The notes under the pieces were generated by a model. That model was not told where the DNA came from. It saw nothing but the letters and a program-made list of their open reading frames with translations, and did no database searches. The position numbers were made by a program, and so were the translations under genes. This document shows, piece after piece, positions 1-10,511 of a DNA stretch of 64,000 nucleotides; positions within the stretch are counted from its first letter, which is position 1; each line of letters starts with the position of its first letter. This DNA comes from Methylopila sp. M107 (GTDB lineage: Bacteria; Pseudomonadota; Alphaproteobacteria; Rhizobiales; Methylopilaceae), in NCBI RefSeq assembly GCF_000384475.1, contig NZ_ARWB01000001.1:209128-273127 (forward strand), in the 5' to 3' direction.

Positions 1-35
1 GAGGGGGATCAGGGCTTTCCGGACAAGGCGGCGCC

Positions 36-90
36 CCCTCACCCGGCTCTTCGAGCCGACCTCTCCCCGCCGGGGAGAGGTGAAGAGCCG
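36..90. repeat. Intergenic palindromic repeat upstream of fliR
   Basis: Two nested inverted repeats are visible: an inner perfect 10-bp pair (59-68 with 72-81, ACCTCTCCCC / GGGGAGAGGT, 3-base loop) and an outer 8-bp pair (45-52 with 82-89, GGCTCTTC / GAAGAGCC). RNA or single-stranded DNA from it would fold into a two-part hairpin. Elements of this look are scattered between genes in many Hyphomicrobiales. It ends 31 bases before the fliR start, so it may act as a terminator or mRNA-processing site for the gene upstream of the window. Confidence 0.7.
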
Positions 91-120
91 CGCTGCGTCA
101 TTCAAGCGATTGCACTGCCG

Positions 121-882
121 ATGACCCTCCAGCTCCTCCCCAACGAGGTCGCGGCCTTCATCTTGATCCTCGCCCGGGTCGGGGCGCTGGTCATGCTGCT
201 GCCTGCGCTCGGCGAGGAGAACGTCTCGCCGCGCTTCCGGCTGACAATCGCCGTGATGCTGACCTTCGTGTTCTGGCCGTTCGCGCGGCCGCTCTACGAG
301 GTGAACGCGAACGACCCCCAGCGGCTCATCCTGCTTCTGGGCTCCGAAATCGCGGTGGGCCTCGCGCTCGGGCTCGTGGGGCGGTTCGTCATGTCGGCGC
401 TGTCGGTCGCGGGCAACGTCATCGCGAACCAGCTCGGCCTCGGCTTCGTCATGACGGTCGATCCGACGCAGGGCCAGCAGGGCGCGATCGTCGGCAACTT
501 CCTGACGCTGGTCGGCGTGACGCTGATCTTCGCGACGGACCTGCATCATCTGGCGATCGGCGCGATCGCGGCGAGCTACGACGCGTTCCGGCCGGGCGCC
601 TTTCCCGAGACCGGCGACGCCGCCCGCCTCGCCACCACGGCGATGGGGAACGCGTTCAAGATCGGCGTGCAGCTTTCGGCGCCGTTCCTGGTGTTCGGCC
701 TGATCTTCAATGTCGGGCTCGGCGTGCTGTCTCGGCTGATGCCGCAGCTGCAGGTGTTCTTCGTCGCGGCCCCGCTTTCGCTCCTTGCAGGCTTCGCGCT
801 GCTCGCGCTCGTGATCGGCGTGTTGATGGGCGTCTTCATCGACAGCGTCGCCGACACGCTCCGCCTGCTGACGGGGCGCTGA
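121..882 (+). CDS. fliR: Flagellar biosynthetic protein FliR
   Basis: FliR is one of the integral membrane proteins of the flagellar type III export gate (FliP/FliQ/FliR ring with FlhA and FlhB). The 253-residue product has the usual FliR length and about six hydrophobic segments. It has the family's N-terminal pattern (ILARVGALVMLLPALGE), a central GLVGRFVMSALSVAGNVIANQ region, and the C-terminal GVLSRLMPQLQVFFVAAPLS block that is diagnostic of the FliR/SpaR/EscT family. It starts at an ATG and is followed, after a 216-bp gap holding an inverted repeat, by flhB on the same strand, a standard flagellar gene pair. The rest of the flagellar cluster must lie to the left of the window. Confidence 0.95.
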   Translation: MTLQLLPNEVAAFILILARVGALVMLLPALGEENVSPRFRLTIAVMLTFVFWPFARPLYEVNANDPQRLILLLGSEIAVGLALGLVGRFVMSALSVAGNVIANQLGLGFVMTVDPTQGQQGAIVGNFLTLVGVTLIFATDLHHLAIGAIAASYDAFRPGAFPETGDAARLATTAMGNAFKIGVQLSAPFLVFGLIFNVGLGVLSRLMPQLQVFFVAAPLSLLAGFALLALVIGVLMGVFIDSVADTLRLLTGR

Positions 883-919
883 GAGATGGCGGCGCTCGAG
901 GCAGTGAAGGTGGCGCTTT

Positions 920-1060
920 TCCCCTCCCCTTTGCGGGGAGGGGTTAGGGGTGGGGGTCGTTCAGGACCGAACGCAGGTCGTACCGCCGCTCCACGCCGAA
1001 CGCTTCAGTTTCGTCCGGGACCACCCCCACCCCTAACCCCTCCCCGCAAGGGGGAGGGGG
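920..1060. repeat. Long GC-rich inverted repeat between fliR and flhB
   Basis: Two arms of about 38-40 bases (roughly 920-957 and 1022-1060) are near-perfect reverse complements, separated by about 65 bases. Each arm is itself a hairpin: CCCCTCCCC at 921-929 pairs with GGGGAGGGG at 935-943, and the mirror unit lies at 1035-1060. The unit reads as a cluster of C/T-rich and G/A-rich runs around a TTAGGGG core. It fills most of the 216-bp gap between two flagellar genes. An open frame across it (886-1095) has no protein character and I do not call it. Confidence 0.8.
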
Positions 1061-1098
1061 ACGCGTTTGACGCCCGTCGTCCCGGGGCCCGCTAAGCC

Positions 1099-2160
1099 AT
1101 GGCGGAGTCCGAAGGCGGCGAAAAGACAGAAGAACCGACGCTCAAGAAGCTCGACGACGCGCTGAAGCGCGGCGACGTTGCGAAGAGCCAGGAACTCAAC
1201 GTCTGGTTCGGCCTCGCGGCCGCGACGCTCGCGATCTCGATCTTCGGCGACGGCGTGGTGTCGAGCCTCGGCCGCATGCTGACGCGCTTCCTGCAGTCGC
1301 CCGAAACAATCGCGATCGACGCCGCCTCGCTCCGCACGATGACGGGCGGTCTCGGCATCGCGGTCGCGGGCGCGCTGGCGCTGCCCATGCTGGTGCTGAT
1401 GCTGGCCGCGATCGCGGGCAACATGGTGCAGCACCCGCCGCTCGTCACCACCGACCCGATCACGCCCAAGTTCTCCAAGATCTCGCCGGCCGCGGGCTTC
1501 AAGCGGCTGTTCTCGGTCGAGAGCCTGATCAACTTCCTCAAGGGCCTGATCAAGATCGCGATCGTCGGCGTGGTGATCTGGACGGTGGTCTGGCCCGAGC
1601 GCTCCAAGGTCGCCTCGCTGACCGCGACCGACGTCGCGGCGCTGCTTCCCGTCCTGAAGTCGCTGACGCTGAAGGTGCTGGTCGCGTCCGTCGCGGTGTT
1701 CGCCGTGATGGCGATCGGCGACTACCTCTGGCAGCGCCATCGCTGGCGCGAGCGGCTCAAGATGACGGTCCAGGAGGTCCGCGAGGAGCACAAGCAGCAG
1801 GAAGGCGACCCGCACATCAAGGCGCGCATCCGCGCCATCCGCCACGAACGTTCCAAGAAGCGCATGATGGCGGCCGTCCCGACCGCGACCGTGGTGGTGA
1901 TGAACCCGACCCATTACGCGGTCGCGCTGAAATACGACGCCGGCATGAACGCGCCGATGTGCGTGGCCAAGGGCGTCGACGCGCTGGCGCTCCGCATCAG
2001 GAAGCTCGCGGAAGAGAGCGGCGTGACCGTCATCGAGAACCCGCCGCTCGCCCGCTCGCTGCACGCGGCGCTCGACGTCGACCGGGAGATACCCGCCGAG
2101 CACTACAAGGCGGTGGCGGAAGTCATCGGCTTCGTCATGCGCAGGAAGGGGCGGAACTGA
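1099..2160 (+). CDS. flhB: Flagellar export switch protein FlhB
   Basis: FlhB is the membrane protein that switches the flagellar export apparatus from rod/hook to filament substrates. The 353-residue product begins with the typical EKTEEPTLKKLDDALKRGDV segment, has four hydrophobic segments in the first 210 residues, and then the cytoplasmic domain with the autocleavage site NPTH at residues 269-272. The ATG at 1099 has only a weak ribosome site, but the conserved N-terminus begins there. It lies directly downstream of fliR. The product looks complete, and nothing in the sequence suggests loss of function. Confidence 0.96.
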   Translation: MAESEGGEKTEEPTLKKLDDALKRGDVAKSQELNVWFGLAAATLAISIFGDGVVSSLGRMLTRFLQSPETIAIDAASLRTMTGGLGIAVAGALALPMLVLMLAAIAGNMVQHPPLVTTDPITPKFSKISPAAGFKRLFSVESLINFLKGLIKIAIVGVVIWTVVWPERSKVASLTATDVAALLPVLKSLTLKVLVASVAVFAVMAIGDYLWQRHRWRERLKMTVQEVREEHKQQEGDPHIKARIRAIRHERSKKRMMAAVPTATVVVMNPTHYAVALKYDAGMNAPMCVAKGVDALALRIRKLAEESGVTVIENPPLARSLHAALDVDREIPAEHYKAVAEVIGFVMRRKGRN

Positions 2161-2308
2161 CGAGGCCGCGCCTCGCGGCTGACCCGACGGCGCGCTTGTC
2201 GCATCCGTAGTCATACGGACCTGCTTTTTTGGTGGTTTCGCCCCAGAACGCCTCTGCATCCATAAGTGGCGGGCCATCGCGCGCGCCCGGACGAAGGGGG
2301 AGGCTGCT

Positions 2309-3073
2309 ATGGGCTTCAGAAGCTTCGCTTTAGGCGTCTTGCTGGCCGTCGCCTCGCTTGTCGGCGGCCTTACGACCGAAGCCTCGGCCCAATCCTTCCG
2401 CACCTGGGTCTCGGGCGTCGGCGACGACGTCAATCCATGTTCGCGAACCGCGCCGTGCAAGACATTCGCCGGAGCGATCAGCAAGACGGCCGACGGCGGC
2501 ATGATCGACGTGCTGGATCCGGGCGCCTTCGGCACCGTCACGATCACCAAGGGAATCACCATCCGCGGCTTGAACCAGCTCGCGGGCATCCTCGCGGCCG
2601 GGACGAACGGGGTGAACATCAACGCGCCCGGCAAGACGGTGAATCTGATCGGCCTTCAGATCGACGGCGTATCGACGGGCCTGATCGGCGTGAACATCAT
2701 TTCGGCCGCGCAGGTCCTGATCTCCGACTGCAACATCATCGGCTTCACGAGCGGCGCCGGAACCGGGGTCAAGCTGGCGAGCGCCGCCACCTCGCGCCTG
2801 ACGCTGAACGAGAGCATGATCTTCAACACGCTCATCGGCCTCGACGTCGCGCCGATCGGCGGCGCGAACAACGGCGTGCTGATGGAGCGCACGCTCATCG
2901 ACAGAACCCCGACCGCAGCCGTCCGGGCGAATGGCGGGAACGTCGCGGTGATCGTGCGCGGCTCGTCGGTCAGGGCGGCCATCCAGCTGACGAGCGGCGC
3001 CGAATTCCGATCCTACGGCGACAACGAGCTGCCATCCGGATTTAACCCGACGACGACGCTGCCGCTGCGTTGA
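2309..3073 (+). CDS. Secreted right-handed beta-helix protein, function unknown
   Basis: The 254-residue product starts with a clear signal peptide (GFRSFALGVLLAVASLVGG, likely cut after ASAQ near residue 28). The mature part begins RTWVSGVGDDVNPCSRTAPC and continues with short imperfect strands rich in I, V, N and G (TVTITKGITIRGLN, VLISDCNIIGFT), the pattern of right-handed parallel beta-helix proteins of the pectate-lyase fold. I see no convincing catalytic cluster, so an enzyme name would be a guess. A strong ribosome site (GGGGGAGG, 5 bases before ATG) fixes the start. Two cysteines near the mature N-terminus could form a disulfide. It stands alone between flhB and cckA. Similar proteins are common but uncharacterised in alphaproteobacteria. 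Confidence 0.8.
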   Translation: MGFRSFALGVLLAVASLVGGLTTEASAQSFRTWVSGVGDDVNPCSRTAPCKTFAGAISKTADGGMIDVLDPGAFGTVTITKGITIRGLNQLAGILAAGTNGVNINAPGKTVNLIGLQIDGVSTGLIGVNIISAAQVLISDCNIIGFTSGAGTGVKLASAATSRLTLNESMIFNTLIGLDVAPIGGANNGVLMERTLIDRTPTAAVRANGGNVAVIVRGSSVRAAIQLTSGAEFRSYGDNELPSGFNPTTTLPLR

Positions 3074-3264
3074 TCGCGCGCGGGCGGACGCGCCTGTCGG
3101 CGCCGCGCCGATCCTCGGCCGGCGCCGTTCTCCACGGCCGGCTGGGGCGGATTCGGCCCTGGCCGCGCCCGGCTCCTTGAAACTGTCGGGTTCGGCCCGC
3201 ATGGTCGACGCCTGTGTCCGGCGCGCGCCCCGAATCGCCGGCCTTAGCGCCTGTGCGAGTTGAG

Positions 3265-5835
3265 ATGAGCAGCGTCGCAGAACCTTCCACGCCGCCGGCC
3301 GAGCCCGCGATCGACCGGTCCGGGCGCACAGGCTCGATCGGGCTCGTCGTGCTGCTCGCGGCGGTCCTCGTCGGGGCCGGCCTCGCGATCTCCTTCCTCA
3401 AGGGCGAGGCGGCGCAGCCCTGGATCCTCGGGCTGCTCGCGACCCTCTCGGTCATCGGCGTCTTCGCGCTGTTCGCGGGCGCGGTCGGCGTCATCCAGCT
3501 GTCCGCGCGGGGCGCCCGCGACGACCTCGCGCGCGGCATCGTGGCGGGCGACGAAGACGGCGTGCTGGTCACCGACCAGGCGGGCCGCATCGTGTTCGCC
3601 AACGAGGCCTATCTCGACCTCACCCGCGCCGAGAACGCCGGCGCCGCACGCACGGTCGAGCGCGTGTTCGCCGGCAATTCCGACGTCGCGGAGGCGATCT
3701 ACCGCCTGTCGCAATCGGCCCGCGCCGGCAGGCGCGGCTTCGAGGAGGCGCGCGCGACGCTGCCCGACGGGCGCGGCGCCTGGTTCCGGATCGGGGTCCG
3801 TCCCGTCTCGCGCGCCGGGCAGGTCGAGACGGTCTGGACGCTGTCGGACGTCACCGGCGAGCGAGAGCGCCACGAGGGCGTGTTTCAGGAGCTGCAGCAC
3901 GCGGTCGATTTTCTGGACCATGCGCCGGCCGGCTTCTTCGCCGCGAGCGGCGACGGCGCGATCGTCTATATGAACGCGACGCTCGCCGGCTGGCTCGACC
4001 AGGACCTGACGCGGGTCGGTCCGGGCTCATTGCGGCTCGGCGACATCCTGGCCGGGGAGGGCGCGGCGCTGGTCGGCGCCGTTGCGCCCCGCCCCGGCGC
4101 GACCGCGACCGACATCATCGACGTCGACCTCAGGACCCGCAGCGGGCGCCCGGTTCCGGCGAGGCTGCTGCACGCGGTCTCGTGGGGTCCCGACGGCGAG
4201 CCCGGCGCCTCGCGCACGCTGGTGCTCGACCGCGGGCCCGGCGCCGACGTCTCCGAGCCGTTGCGCGCGGCGGAGGTGCGGTTCGCGCGGTTCTTCAACA
4301 ACACGCCGCTCGCGATCGCGACCGTCGACGCCAAGGGCGGCATCGGCCGCGCCAACGCGCCCTTCGCAAAACTGTTCGGCGACCGCATGAAGTCGGAAGG
4401 CGCCGACCGCTCCGTCTACGCCTGCCTCGCGGCCGACCGGGACCGGGCGGCGCTCGAGGCCGCGGTGTCCGCGGCCGCGAGAGGCGAGGGCGACATCGCG
4501 CCCGTGGAGGCGACGCTTCCGGGCGACAGCGGCCGTTCCGCGACGCTGTTCGTGACCCGCGTCGACGATCGCGACAGCGACGACGAGGCGGCTGTCGTCT
4601 ACGCGCTCGACACCACCGACCAGCGCGCGCTGGAGGCGAAGTTCGCGCAGAGCCAGAAGATGAACGCGGTCGGCCAGCTCGCCGGCGGCGTCGCGCACGA
4701 CTTCAACAACGTGCTGACCGCGATCATCGGCTATTCGGACCTGCTGCTCGCCAACCACCGGCCGACCGACCCGTCCTTCCAGGACATCATGCAGATCAAG
4801 CAGAACGCCAACCGGGCCGCGAGCCTCGTTCGGCAGCTGCTCGCCTTCTCGCGCCGCCAGACGCTGCGCCCGCAAGTGATCGCGCTCGGCGACGTGCTGG
4901 CGGATGTGAGGATGCTGCTGTCGCGGCTCGTCGGCGAGAAGGTCAAGCTCGAGGTGGTCCAGGGCCGCGACCTCTGGCTCGTGAAGGCCGACCTCAATCA
5001 GTTCGAGCAGGTCGTCATCAACCTCGTGGTGAACGCCCGCGACGCCATGATGGAGCACAATCCGGACGGCGGCTCGGTGACGATCCGCACCCGCAACGTG
5101 CCGGCCCCGGAGATCGCGGCGCTCGGCCATTCGGAGGTGCCGGCGGCCGACTTCGTGCTGATCGACGTCGAGGACACCGGACCCGGCATTCCCGACAAGA
5201 TCATCGACCAGATCTTCGAGCCGTTCTTCTCGACCAAGGAGGTCGGCAAAGGCACGGGCCTCGGGCTCTCCACCGTCTACGGCATCATCAAGCAGACCGA
5301 CGGCTATGTCTTCGCGCTGTCCGAACCCGGCAAGGGCGCGACCTTCCGCGTGCTGATCCCGCGCCATACGCCGTCCGCACAGGAGGGCGAGAGCGCGCCG
5401 GTCGGAATGCCTCCGGTCGGCGACCCGCCGCCGCCGGACCTGACGGGCTCGGGAACCGTGCTCCTCGTCGAGGACGAGGACGCCGTGCGCGCCTTCGGCG
5501 CCCGGGCGCTCGCCTCGCGGGGCTACACGGTGCTCGAGGCTCGCTCCGGCGTCGAGGCGCTTGAGGTGATGCAGGAGCACGGGGCCGAAGTCCAACTCGT
5601 CGTCTCGGACGTCGTGATGCCCGAAATGGACGGCCCCTCGCTGCTCCGCGAACTCCGCAAGACGCAGCCGAGCCTGAGGATCATCTTCGTGTCCGGCTAC
5701 GCCGAGGACGCCTTCAAGAAGAATCTTCCCGAAGGCGAGACCTTCTCGTTCCTGCCCAAGCCCTTCAGCCTGAAGCAGCTGGTGCAGGCCGTGAAGGAGA
5801 CGATGGGCGCGGCTCCTGGAGAGAAACCGAGGTGA
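3265..5835 (+). CDS. cckA: Hybrid histidine kinase CckA
   Basis: CckA is the membrane hybrid kinase/phosphatase that feeds phosphate through ChpT to the cell-cycle regulators CtrA and CpdR. The 856-residue product has two N-terminal membrane segments (about residues 25-80) and PAS-like regions. The histidine-kinase core follows, with the phospho-acceptor His478 in [19 protein letters not shown] and ATP-binding boxes [17 protein letters not shown] and [17 protein letters not shown]. The C-terminal receiver domain ([11 protein letters not shown]) has its acceptor Asp782 in [12 protein letters not shown] and the conserved Lys in KPF. I chose the ATG at 3265, although an in-frame GTG at 3214 would add 17 residues. 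The order cckA-recA-alaS is common in Hyphomicrobiales. In this order CckA governs division, motility and polarity genes, which fits the nearby flagellar genes. Confidence 0.92.
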   Translation: MSSVAEPSTPPAEPAIDRSGRTGSIGLVVLLAAVLVGAGLAISFLKGEAAQPWILGLLATLSVIGVFALFAGAVGVIQLSARGARDDLARGIVAGDEDGVLVTDQAGRIVFANEAYLDLTRAENAGAARTVERVFAGNSDVAEAIYRLSQSARAGRRGFEEARATLPDGRGAWFRIGVRPVSRAGQVETVWTLSDVTGERERHEGVFQELQHAVDFLDHAPAGFFAASGDGAIVYMNATLAGWLDQDLTRVGPGSLRLGDILAGEGAALVGAVAPRPGATATDIIDVDLRTRSGRPVPARLLHAVSWGPDGEPGASRTLVLDRGPGADVSEPLRAAEVRFARFFNNTPLAIATVDAKGGIGRANAPFAKLFGDRMKSEGADRSVYACLAADRDRAALEAAVSAAARGEGDIAPVEATLPGDSGRSATLFVTRVDDRDSDDEAAVVYALDTTDQRALEAKFAQSQKMNAVGQLAGGVAHDFNNVLTAIIGYSDLLLANHRPTDPSFQDIMQIKQNANRAASLVRQLLAFSRRQTLRPQVIALGDVLADVRMLLSRLVGEKVKLEVVQGRDLWLVKADLNQFEQVVINLVVNARDAMMEHNPDGGSVTIRTRNVPAPEIAALGHSEVPAADFVLIDVEDTGPGIPDKIIDQIFEPFFSTKEVGKGTGLGLSTVYGIIKQTDGYVFALSEPGKGATFRVLIPRHTPSAQEGESAPVGMPPVGDPPPPDLTGSGTVLLVEDEDAVRAFGARALASRGYTVLEARSGVEALEVMQEHGAEVQLVVSDVVMPEMDGPSLLRELRKTQPSLRIIFVSGYAEDAFKKNLPEGETFSFLPKPFSLKQLVQAVKETMGAAPGEKPR

Positions 5836-5902
5836 GGCAGCGGCTTGGCGGCGCTTGTCAGCGCCGCCGCCTGCGCTCGCCAAGTCCGCGGGCGCGCGAA
5901 AC

Positions 5903-5917
5903 GTTCTCCTTGCGTTC
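5903..5917 (+). promoter_or_regulatory. LexA-binding SOS box of recA
   Basis: GTTC at 5903-5906 and GTTC at 5914-5917 are separated by exactly seven bases. This is the direct-repeat LexA site (GTTC-N7-GTTC) known from Rhizobiales and other alphaproteobacteria, and it is unlike the palindromic CTGT-N8-ACAG of enterics. It lies 73 bases upstream of the recA ATG, where it would overlap the promoter. DNA damage would relieve LexA repression here. Confidence 0.88.
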
Positions 5918-5989
5918 TTAGAACAAACACGGTACGACTTGGGCTCGTTGAAGCCCAGCCACGGCCCGTGCCATAAGGAGCGCCCCGCG

Positions 5990-7069
<1,080 letters not shown>

Positions 7070-7145
7070 CGCCCGCGGCCGTCGCCGCATAAGTCGCGGC
7101 GTCCGTTTCTGGACAGTCGATCCAGCCGCTGCGTAAGGTGTTTTC

Positions 7146-7204
7146 GCGCCTCGTGACGCCGCCCCGATGGAGCGGCGTCGACGAGGCGCCGGCCGTTTCC
7201 GGCC
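7146..7204 (+). other. Two consecutive strong hairpins between recA and alaS
   Basis: The first stem pairs 7146-7154 with 7181-7189 (GCGCCTCGT / ACGAGGCGC) and continues, after a small internal loop, as 7156-7162 with 7172-7178 (ACGCCGC / GCGGCGT). The second pairs 7191-7195 with 7200-7204 (GGCCG / CGGCC, 4-base loop). No T-run follows, so this is not a standard intrinsic terminator. It lies 41 bases before the alaS ATG and could be a recA 3' end, an alaS leader structure, or both. Confidence 0.55.
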
Positions 7205-7244
7205 GTCCAACCTTCCAGACACCCGGCGGACTGACTGAGTTAAG

Positions 7245-9902
7245 ATGAGCGGCGTCAACGAAATCCGGTCGACCTTCCTCGACTATTTCAAGCGGGAGGG
7301 TCACGAGGCCGTCGCCTCGGGGCCGCTGGTTCCGCGCAACGACCCGACACTGATGTTCACCAGCGCCGGCATGGTGCAGTTCAAGACGCTGTTCACGGGC
7401 GTCGAGAAGCGGGCCTACGCCACCGCGACCACGGCGCAGAAGTGCCTGCGGGCGGGCGGCAAGCACAACGATCTCGACAATGTCGGCTACACGGCCCGGC
7501 ACCACACCTTCTTCGAGATGCTCGGCAATTTCTCGTTCGGCGACTACTTCAAAGAGCGCGCGATCGAACTCGCCTGGGCGCTCGTCACCAAGCATTTCGA
7601 CCTGCCGAAGGACCGCCTCCTCGTCACCGTCTATATAGACGACGACGAAGCCCACGCGCTCTGGAAGAAGATCGCGGGACTTTCGGACGACAAGATCATC
7701 CGCATCGCCTCGTCGGACAATTTCTGGGCGGCGGGCGAGACCGGTCCGTGCGGTCCGTGCTCGGAAATCTTCTTCGACCAGGGCGAGAAACTGTTCGGCG
7801 GGCCGCCCGGCTCGGCCGACGAGGACGGCGACCGGTTCCTAGAGTTCTGGAACCTGGTCTTCATGCAGTACGATCAGGTCACGCCCGGCGCGCGCGAGCC
7901 GCTGCCCCGTCCGTCGATCGACACCGGCATGGGTCTCGAGCGGATCTCCGCGATCCTGCAGGGCGTGCCGTCGAACTACGACACCGACCTGTTCCGCGCC
8001 CTGATCGCGACCGCGGTGGATCTGACCGGCGTGCCGGCCGAGGGCGCGGCGCGCGCCAGCCACCGGGTGATCGCCGATCACCTCAGGGCTGCGAGCTTCC
8101 TCGTCGCGGAAGGCGTCCTGCCCGGAAACGAGGGGCGCGGCTATGTGCTGCGCCGCATCATGCGCCGCGCCATGCGCCATGCGCAGCTGATCGGCGCGAA
8201 GGATCCGTTGATGCATCGCCTCGTTCCCTCGCTCGTCCGCGAGATGGGCGGCGCCTACCCGGAGCTCGTGCGCGGCGAAAAGCTCATCGAGGAGACGCTC
8301 GAGCTCGAAGAGACCCGCTTCCGCACCACGCTCGCCCGGGGGCTCGGCCTGCTCGACGAGGCGTCGGCCGGGCTTGGCGACGGCGACGCGCTGCCGGGCG
8401 AGACGGCGTTCAAGCTCTACGACACGTTCGGGTTCCCGCTCGACCTGACGCAGGACGCGCTCCGCGCGCGCGGCGTTTCGGTGGACACGGACGGATTCAA
8501 CGCCGCGATGGAGCGGCAGAAGGCGGAAGCGCGCGCGGCCTGGAACGGGTCCGGCGAGGCCGCGACCGAGACGATCTGGTTCGGGGTCCGCGACCGGGTC
8601 GGCGCGACCGAATTCCTCGGCTACGCCGAAGAGCGGGCGAGCGGCGCGGTGCTCGCGATCGTCAAGGACGGCGTCGAGGTCGAGCGCCTCGCGACCGGGG
8701 AGACCGGCCTCGTCATCCTCAACCAGACGCCGTTCTACGGCGAGTCCGGCGGCCAGGTCGGCGACCGCGGCGTCATGGCGAACGCGGGCGCGGTGCTGGA
8801 CGTCGCCGACACCCAGAAGAAGCTCGGCGATCTGTTCGTCCATTCGGTCACTGTGCGCGAAGGCGCGGTCTCGGTCGGCGACGAGTTCGCGCTCACCGTC
8901 GACCACGCGCGACGCTCCGCCATCCGCGGCAACCATTCCGCCACCCATCTGCTGCACGAGGCGCTGCGCCTGACGCTCGGCGACCACATCGCGCAGAAGG
9001 GCTCGCTGGTCGCGCCCGACCGGCTGCGTTTCGACTTCAACCACCCGAAGCCGATCTCCGACGCGGACCTCGCGCAGGTCGAGCGGCGCGCCAATGCGGT
9101 CGTCTGGCAGAACGCAGCCGTCGTCACGCGCGTAATGCCGATCGCTGACGCGATGGAATCGGGCGCGCGCGCTCTGTTCGGCGAAAAATATGGCGACGAG
9201 GTCCGGGTGGTCTCGATGGGCCGTCCGGAGCCCGGCGCCGACAAGGCGTTTTCGGTCGAACTCTGCGGCGGCACCCATGTGGCGTCGACCGGCGAAGTCG
9301 GGCCGATCACCATCGTCAACGAGAGCGGCGTCGCGTCAGGCGTCCGCCGCATCGAGGCGCTGACCGGCGAAGCGGCGCGGCTCCACCTCGAAGGCCAGAA
9401 CGCCCGCGTCGCGGATCTCGCGGCGCTGCTGAAGTCGCCTGAGGCGGAGGTCGTTGCGCGCGTCGAGGCGCTGGTCGAGGACCGCAAGCGCCTGGAGCGC
9501 GAGCTCACGGAGGCGCGCAAGAAGCTCGCGATGAGCGACGGCGCGGCCGGAGCGGACGATTCCACGCGCGACGTCGGCGGCGTGAAGCTGTTCGCCCGCA
9601 CCGTCGAGGGCATCGAGATGAAGGACCTCAAGGGCCTCGTCGATGAAGCGAAAAAGTCGCTCGGCTCCGGCGTCGCGGCGATCGTCGGCGTGACGTCCGA
9701 GGGCAAGGCCGGCGTCGTGGTCGGGGTGACGCAGGACCTGACGCAGAAGTTCAACGCGGTCGAACTCGTGCGCGCGGCTTCAGCTGCGCTCGGCGGCTCC
9801 GGCGGCGGCGGCCGGCCCGACATGGCGCAGGCCGGCGGTCCCGACGGAGACAAGGCCGCGGAGGCGCTGGACGCCGTCGCGGCCCGGCTCGCGGCGGCCT
9901 GA
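7245..9902 (+). CDS. alaS: Alanyl-tRNA synthetase
   Basis: AlaS charges tRNA-Ala and edits mischarged Ser and Gly. The 885-residue product has the usual length. The N-terminal class II catalytic domain contains [14 protein letters not shown] and [18 protein letters not shown]. The editing domain carries the zinc site HSATHLLH and the CGGTHV motif. A coiled-coil stretch (about residues 725-765) leads to the Gly-rich C-terminal domain ([16 protein letters not shown]). The ATG at 7245 begins the conserved N-terminus ([18 protein letters not shown]). It follows recA on the same strand, as in many relatives. Confidence 0.98.
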   Translation: MSGVNEIRSTFLDYFKREGHEAVASGPLVPRNDPTLMFTSAGMVQFKTLFTGVEKRAYATATTAQKCLRAGGKHNDLDNVGYTARHHTFFEMLGNFSFGDYFKERAIELAWALVTKHFDLPKDRLLVTVYIDDDEAHALWKKIAGLSDDKIIRIASSDNFWAAGETGPCGPCSEIFFDQGEKLFGGPPGSADEDGDRFLEFWNLVFMQYDQVTPGAREPLPRPSIDTGMGLERISAILQGVPSNYDTDLFRALIATAVDLTGVPAEGAARASHRVIADHLRAASFLVAEGVLPGNEGRGYVLRRIMRRAMRHAQLIGAKDPLMHRLVPSLVREMGGAYPELVRGEKLIEETLELEETRFRTTLARGLGLLDEASAGLGDGDALPGETAFKLYDTFGFPLDLTQDALRARGVSVDTDGFNAAMERQKAEARAAWNGSGEAATETIWFGVRDRVGATEFLGYAEERASGAVLAIVKDGVEVERLATGETGLVILNQTPFYGESGGQVGDRGVMANAGAVLDVADTQKKLGDLFVHSVTVREGAVSVGDEFALTVDHARRSAIRGNHSATHLLHEALRLTLGDHIAQKGSLVAPDRLRFDFNHPKPISDADLAQVERRANAVVWQNAAVVTRVMPIADAMESGARALFGEKYGDEVRVVSMGRPEPGADKAFSVELCGGTHVASTGEVGPITIVNESGVASGVRRIEALTGEAARLHLEGQNARVADLAALLKSPEAEVVARVEALVEDRKRLERELTEARKKLAMSDGAAGADDSTRDVGGVKLFARTVEGIEMKDLKGLVDEAKKSLGSGVAAIVGVTSEGKAGVVVGVTQDLTQKFNAVELVRAASAALGGSGGGGRPDMAQAGGPDGDKAAEALDAVAARLAAA

Positions 9903-9924
9903 AAAGGCCGCCGGCTTCTACGTC

Positions 9925-10137
9925 TCAGGAGCGGTCGGGACGTGCGGCCCGCCTGGGCGCGGGACCGACTTTGAGCAGCTCAGCAGGAGTTTTCAGAGCG
10001 GCCGGCGCAGGGGCGCGCGTGAGTTCGACCGCGGTGACCGGATTGGCGGCGGCGGGCGCGGGCTGCGCCGCGACGTAGGTCATCGACGCTGCGAGAAAAC
10101 CAAAGAAAAGAGCGGTCGGCTTGGCGACTTTGTCCAT
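9925..10137 (-). CDS. Small secreted or membrane-anchored protein, function unknown
   Basis: A 70-residue protein is preceded by a good ribosome site (AAGGAG, about 7 bases before the ATG whose first base is 10137). An upstream extension of the frame lacks such a site. Residues 1-24 (KPTALFFGFLAASMTYVAA core) look like a signal peptide. The rest is rich in Ala and Pro and ends in a basic tail (APRRAARPDRS). I do not recognise a family. The gene is convergent with alaS, 22 bases away. Its upstream region carries an extended palindrome (10268-10301), which suggests repressor control. It could be a short periplasmic peptide or a membrane-held stress protein. Confidence 0.6.
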   Translation of the reverse strand: MDKVAKPTALFFGFLAASMTYVAAQPAPAAANPVTAVELTRAPAPAALKTPAELLKVGPAPRRAARPDRS

Positions 10138-10267
10138 GGTCGATCTCCTTCTCGTTTGCGGCTCGCAAATCATAGCGAACCGGGAAGTCGACGAATAAAC
10201 CGACGAGCCCCGCGAGGCGTTCCACGTGACGCGCGTGGTTGCTTCAAAATGGCGCACTATAGTGAGA

Positions 10268-10301
10268 TGAATGGCTGTTCATGTGAATGAACATCTATTC
10301 A
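10268..10301. promoter_or_regulatory. 34-bp imperfect palindrome, likely repressor operator
   Basis: Two 15-base arms around a 4-base centre match at 13 of 15 positions. The core TGTTCAT-GTGA-ATGAACA (10276-10293) is perfect. A second small palindrome, CACTATAGTG, lies alongside at 10255-10264. The size and symmetry fit a TetR- or MarR-type operator. It lies 131 bases upstream of the small secreted protein gene (minus strand) and is AT-rich against its surroundings. The 374-bp gap 10138-10511 holds this site, the icd-side hairpin at 10454-10483, and otherwise nothing I can identify. No regulator gene adjoins it. Confidence 0.6.
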
Positions 10302-10453
10302 AATCTGAAAACAATCTTCCGTGGACTTGAGCCGGCAGTCCAGGTCGAGAACCCATTGACGGCTTGTCCGCCGCTGCGCGTGATCGCGCATTCCCGCTGG
10401 CGCTAAGCTTCCGATCAGGCTCGACAGCGCCCTGCGCGCCTCAGCGGCGTTTC

Positions 10454-10483
10454 CCGGGGGCGCCGTCGGGACGGCGCCCCCGG
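10454..10483. terminator. Strong hairpin downstream of icd
   Basis: A perfect 13-bp stem (CCGGGGGCGCCGT at 10454-10466 with ACGGCGCCCCCGG at 10471-10483) encloses a CGGG loop. It begins 29 bases past the icd stop on the minus strand. There is no T-run on either side, so it would act as a factor-assisted terminator or as an mRNA 3'-end stabiliser. Confidence 0.55.
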
Positions 10484-10511
10484 AATGGTTGGACGGGGGT
10501 GGTCGAAGCGG

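Noticed and set aside
920-1060. Possible CRISPR-like repeat array
   Set aside because: There are only two inverted arms, without regular spacers or cas genes nearby.
886-1095. 69-codon open frame between fliR and flhB
   Set aside because: It consists of the inverted repeat; the protein is low-complexity (PLRGGVRGGG) and lacks a ribosome site.
1033-2634. 533-codon open frame on the minus strand over flhB
   Set aside because: It is the mirror of flhB in high-GC DNA; its protein is rich in Arg, His and Asp in the third-position shadow pattern and it has no recognisable domain.
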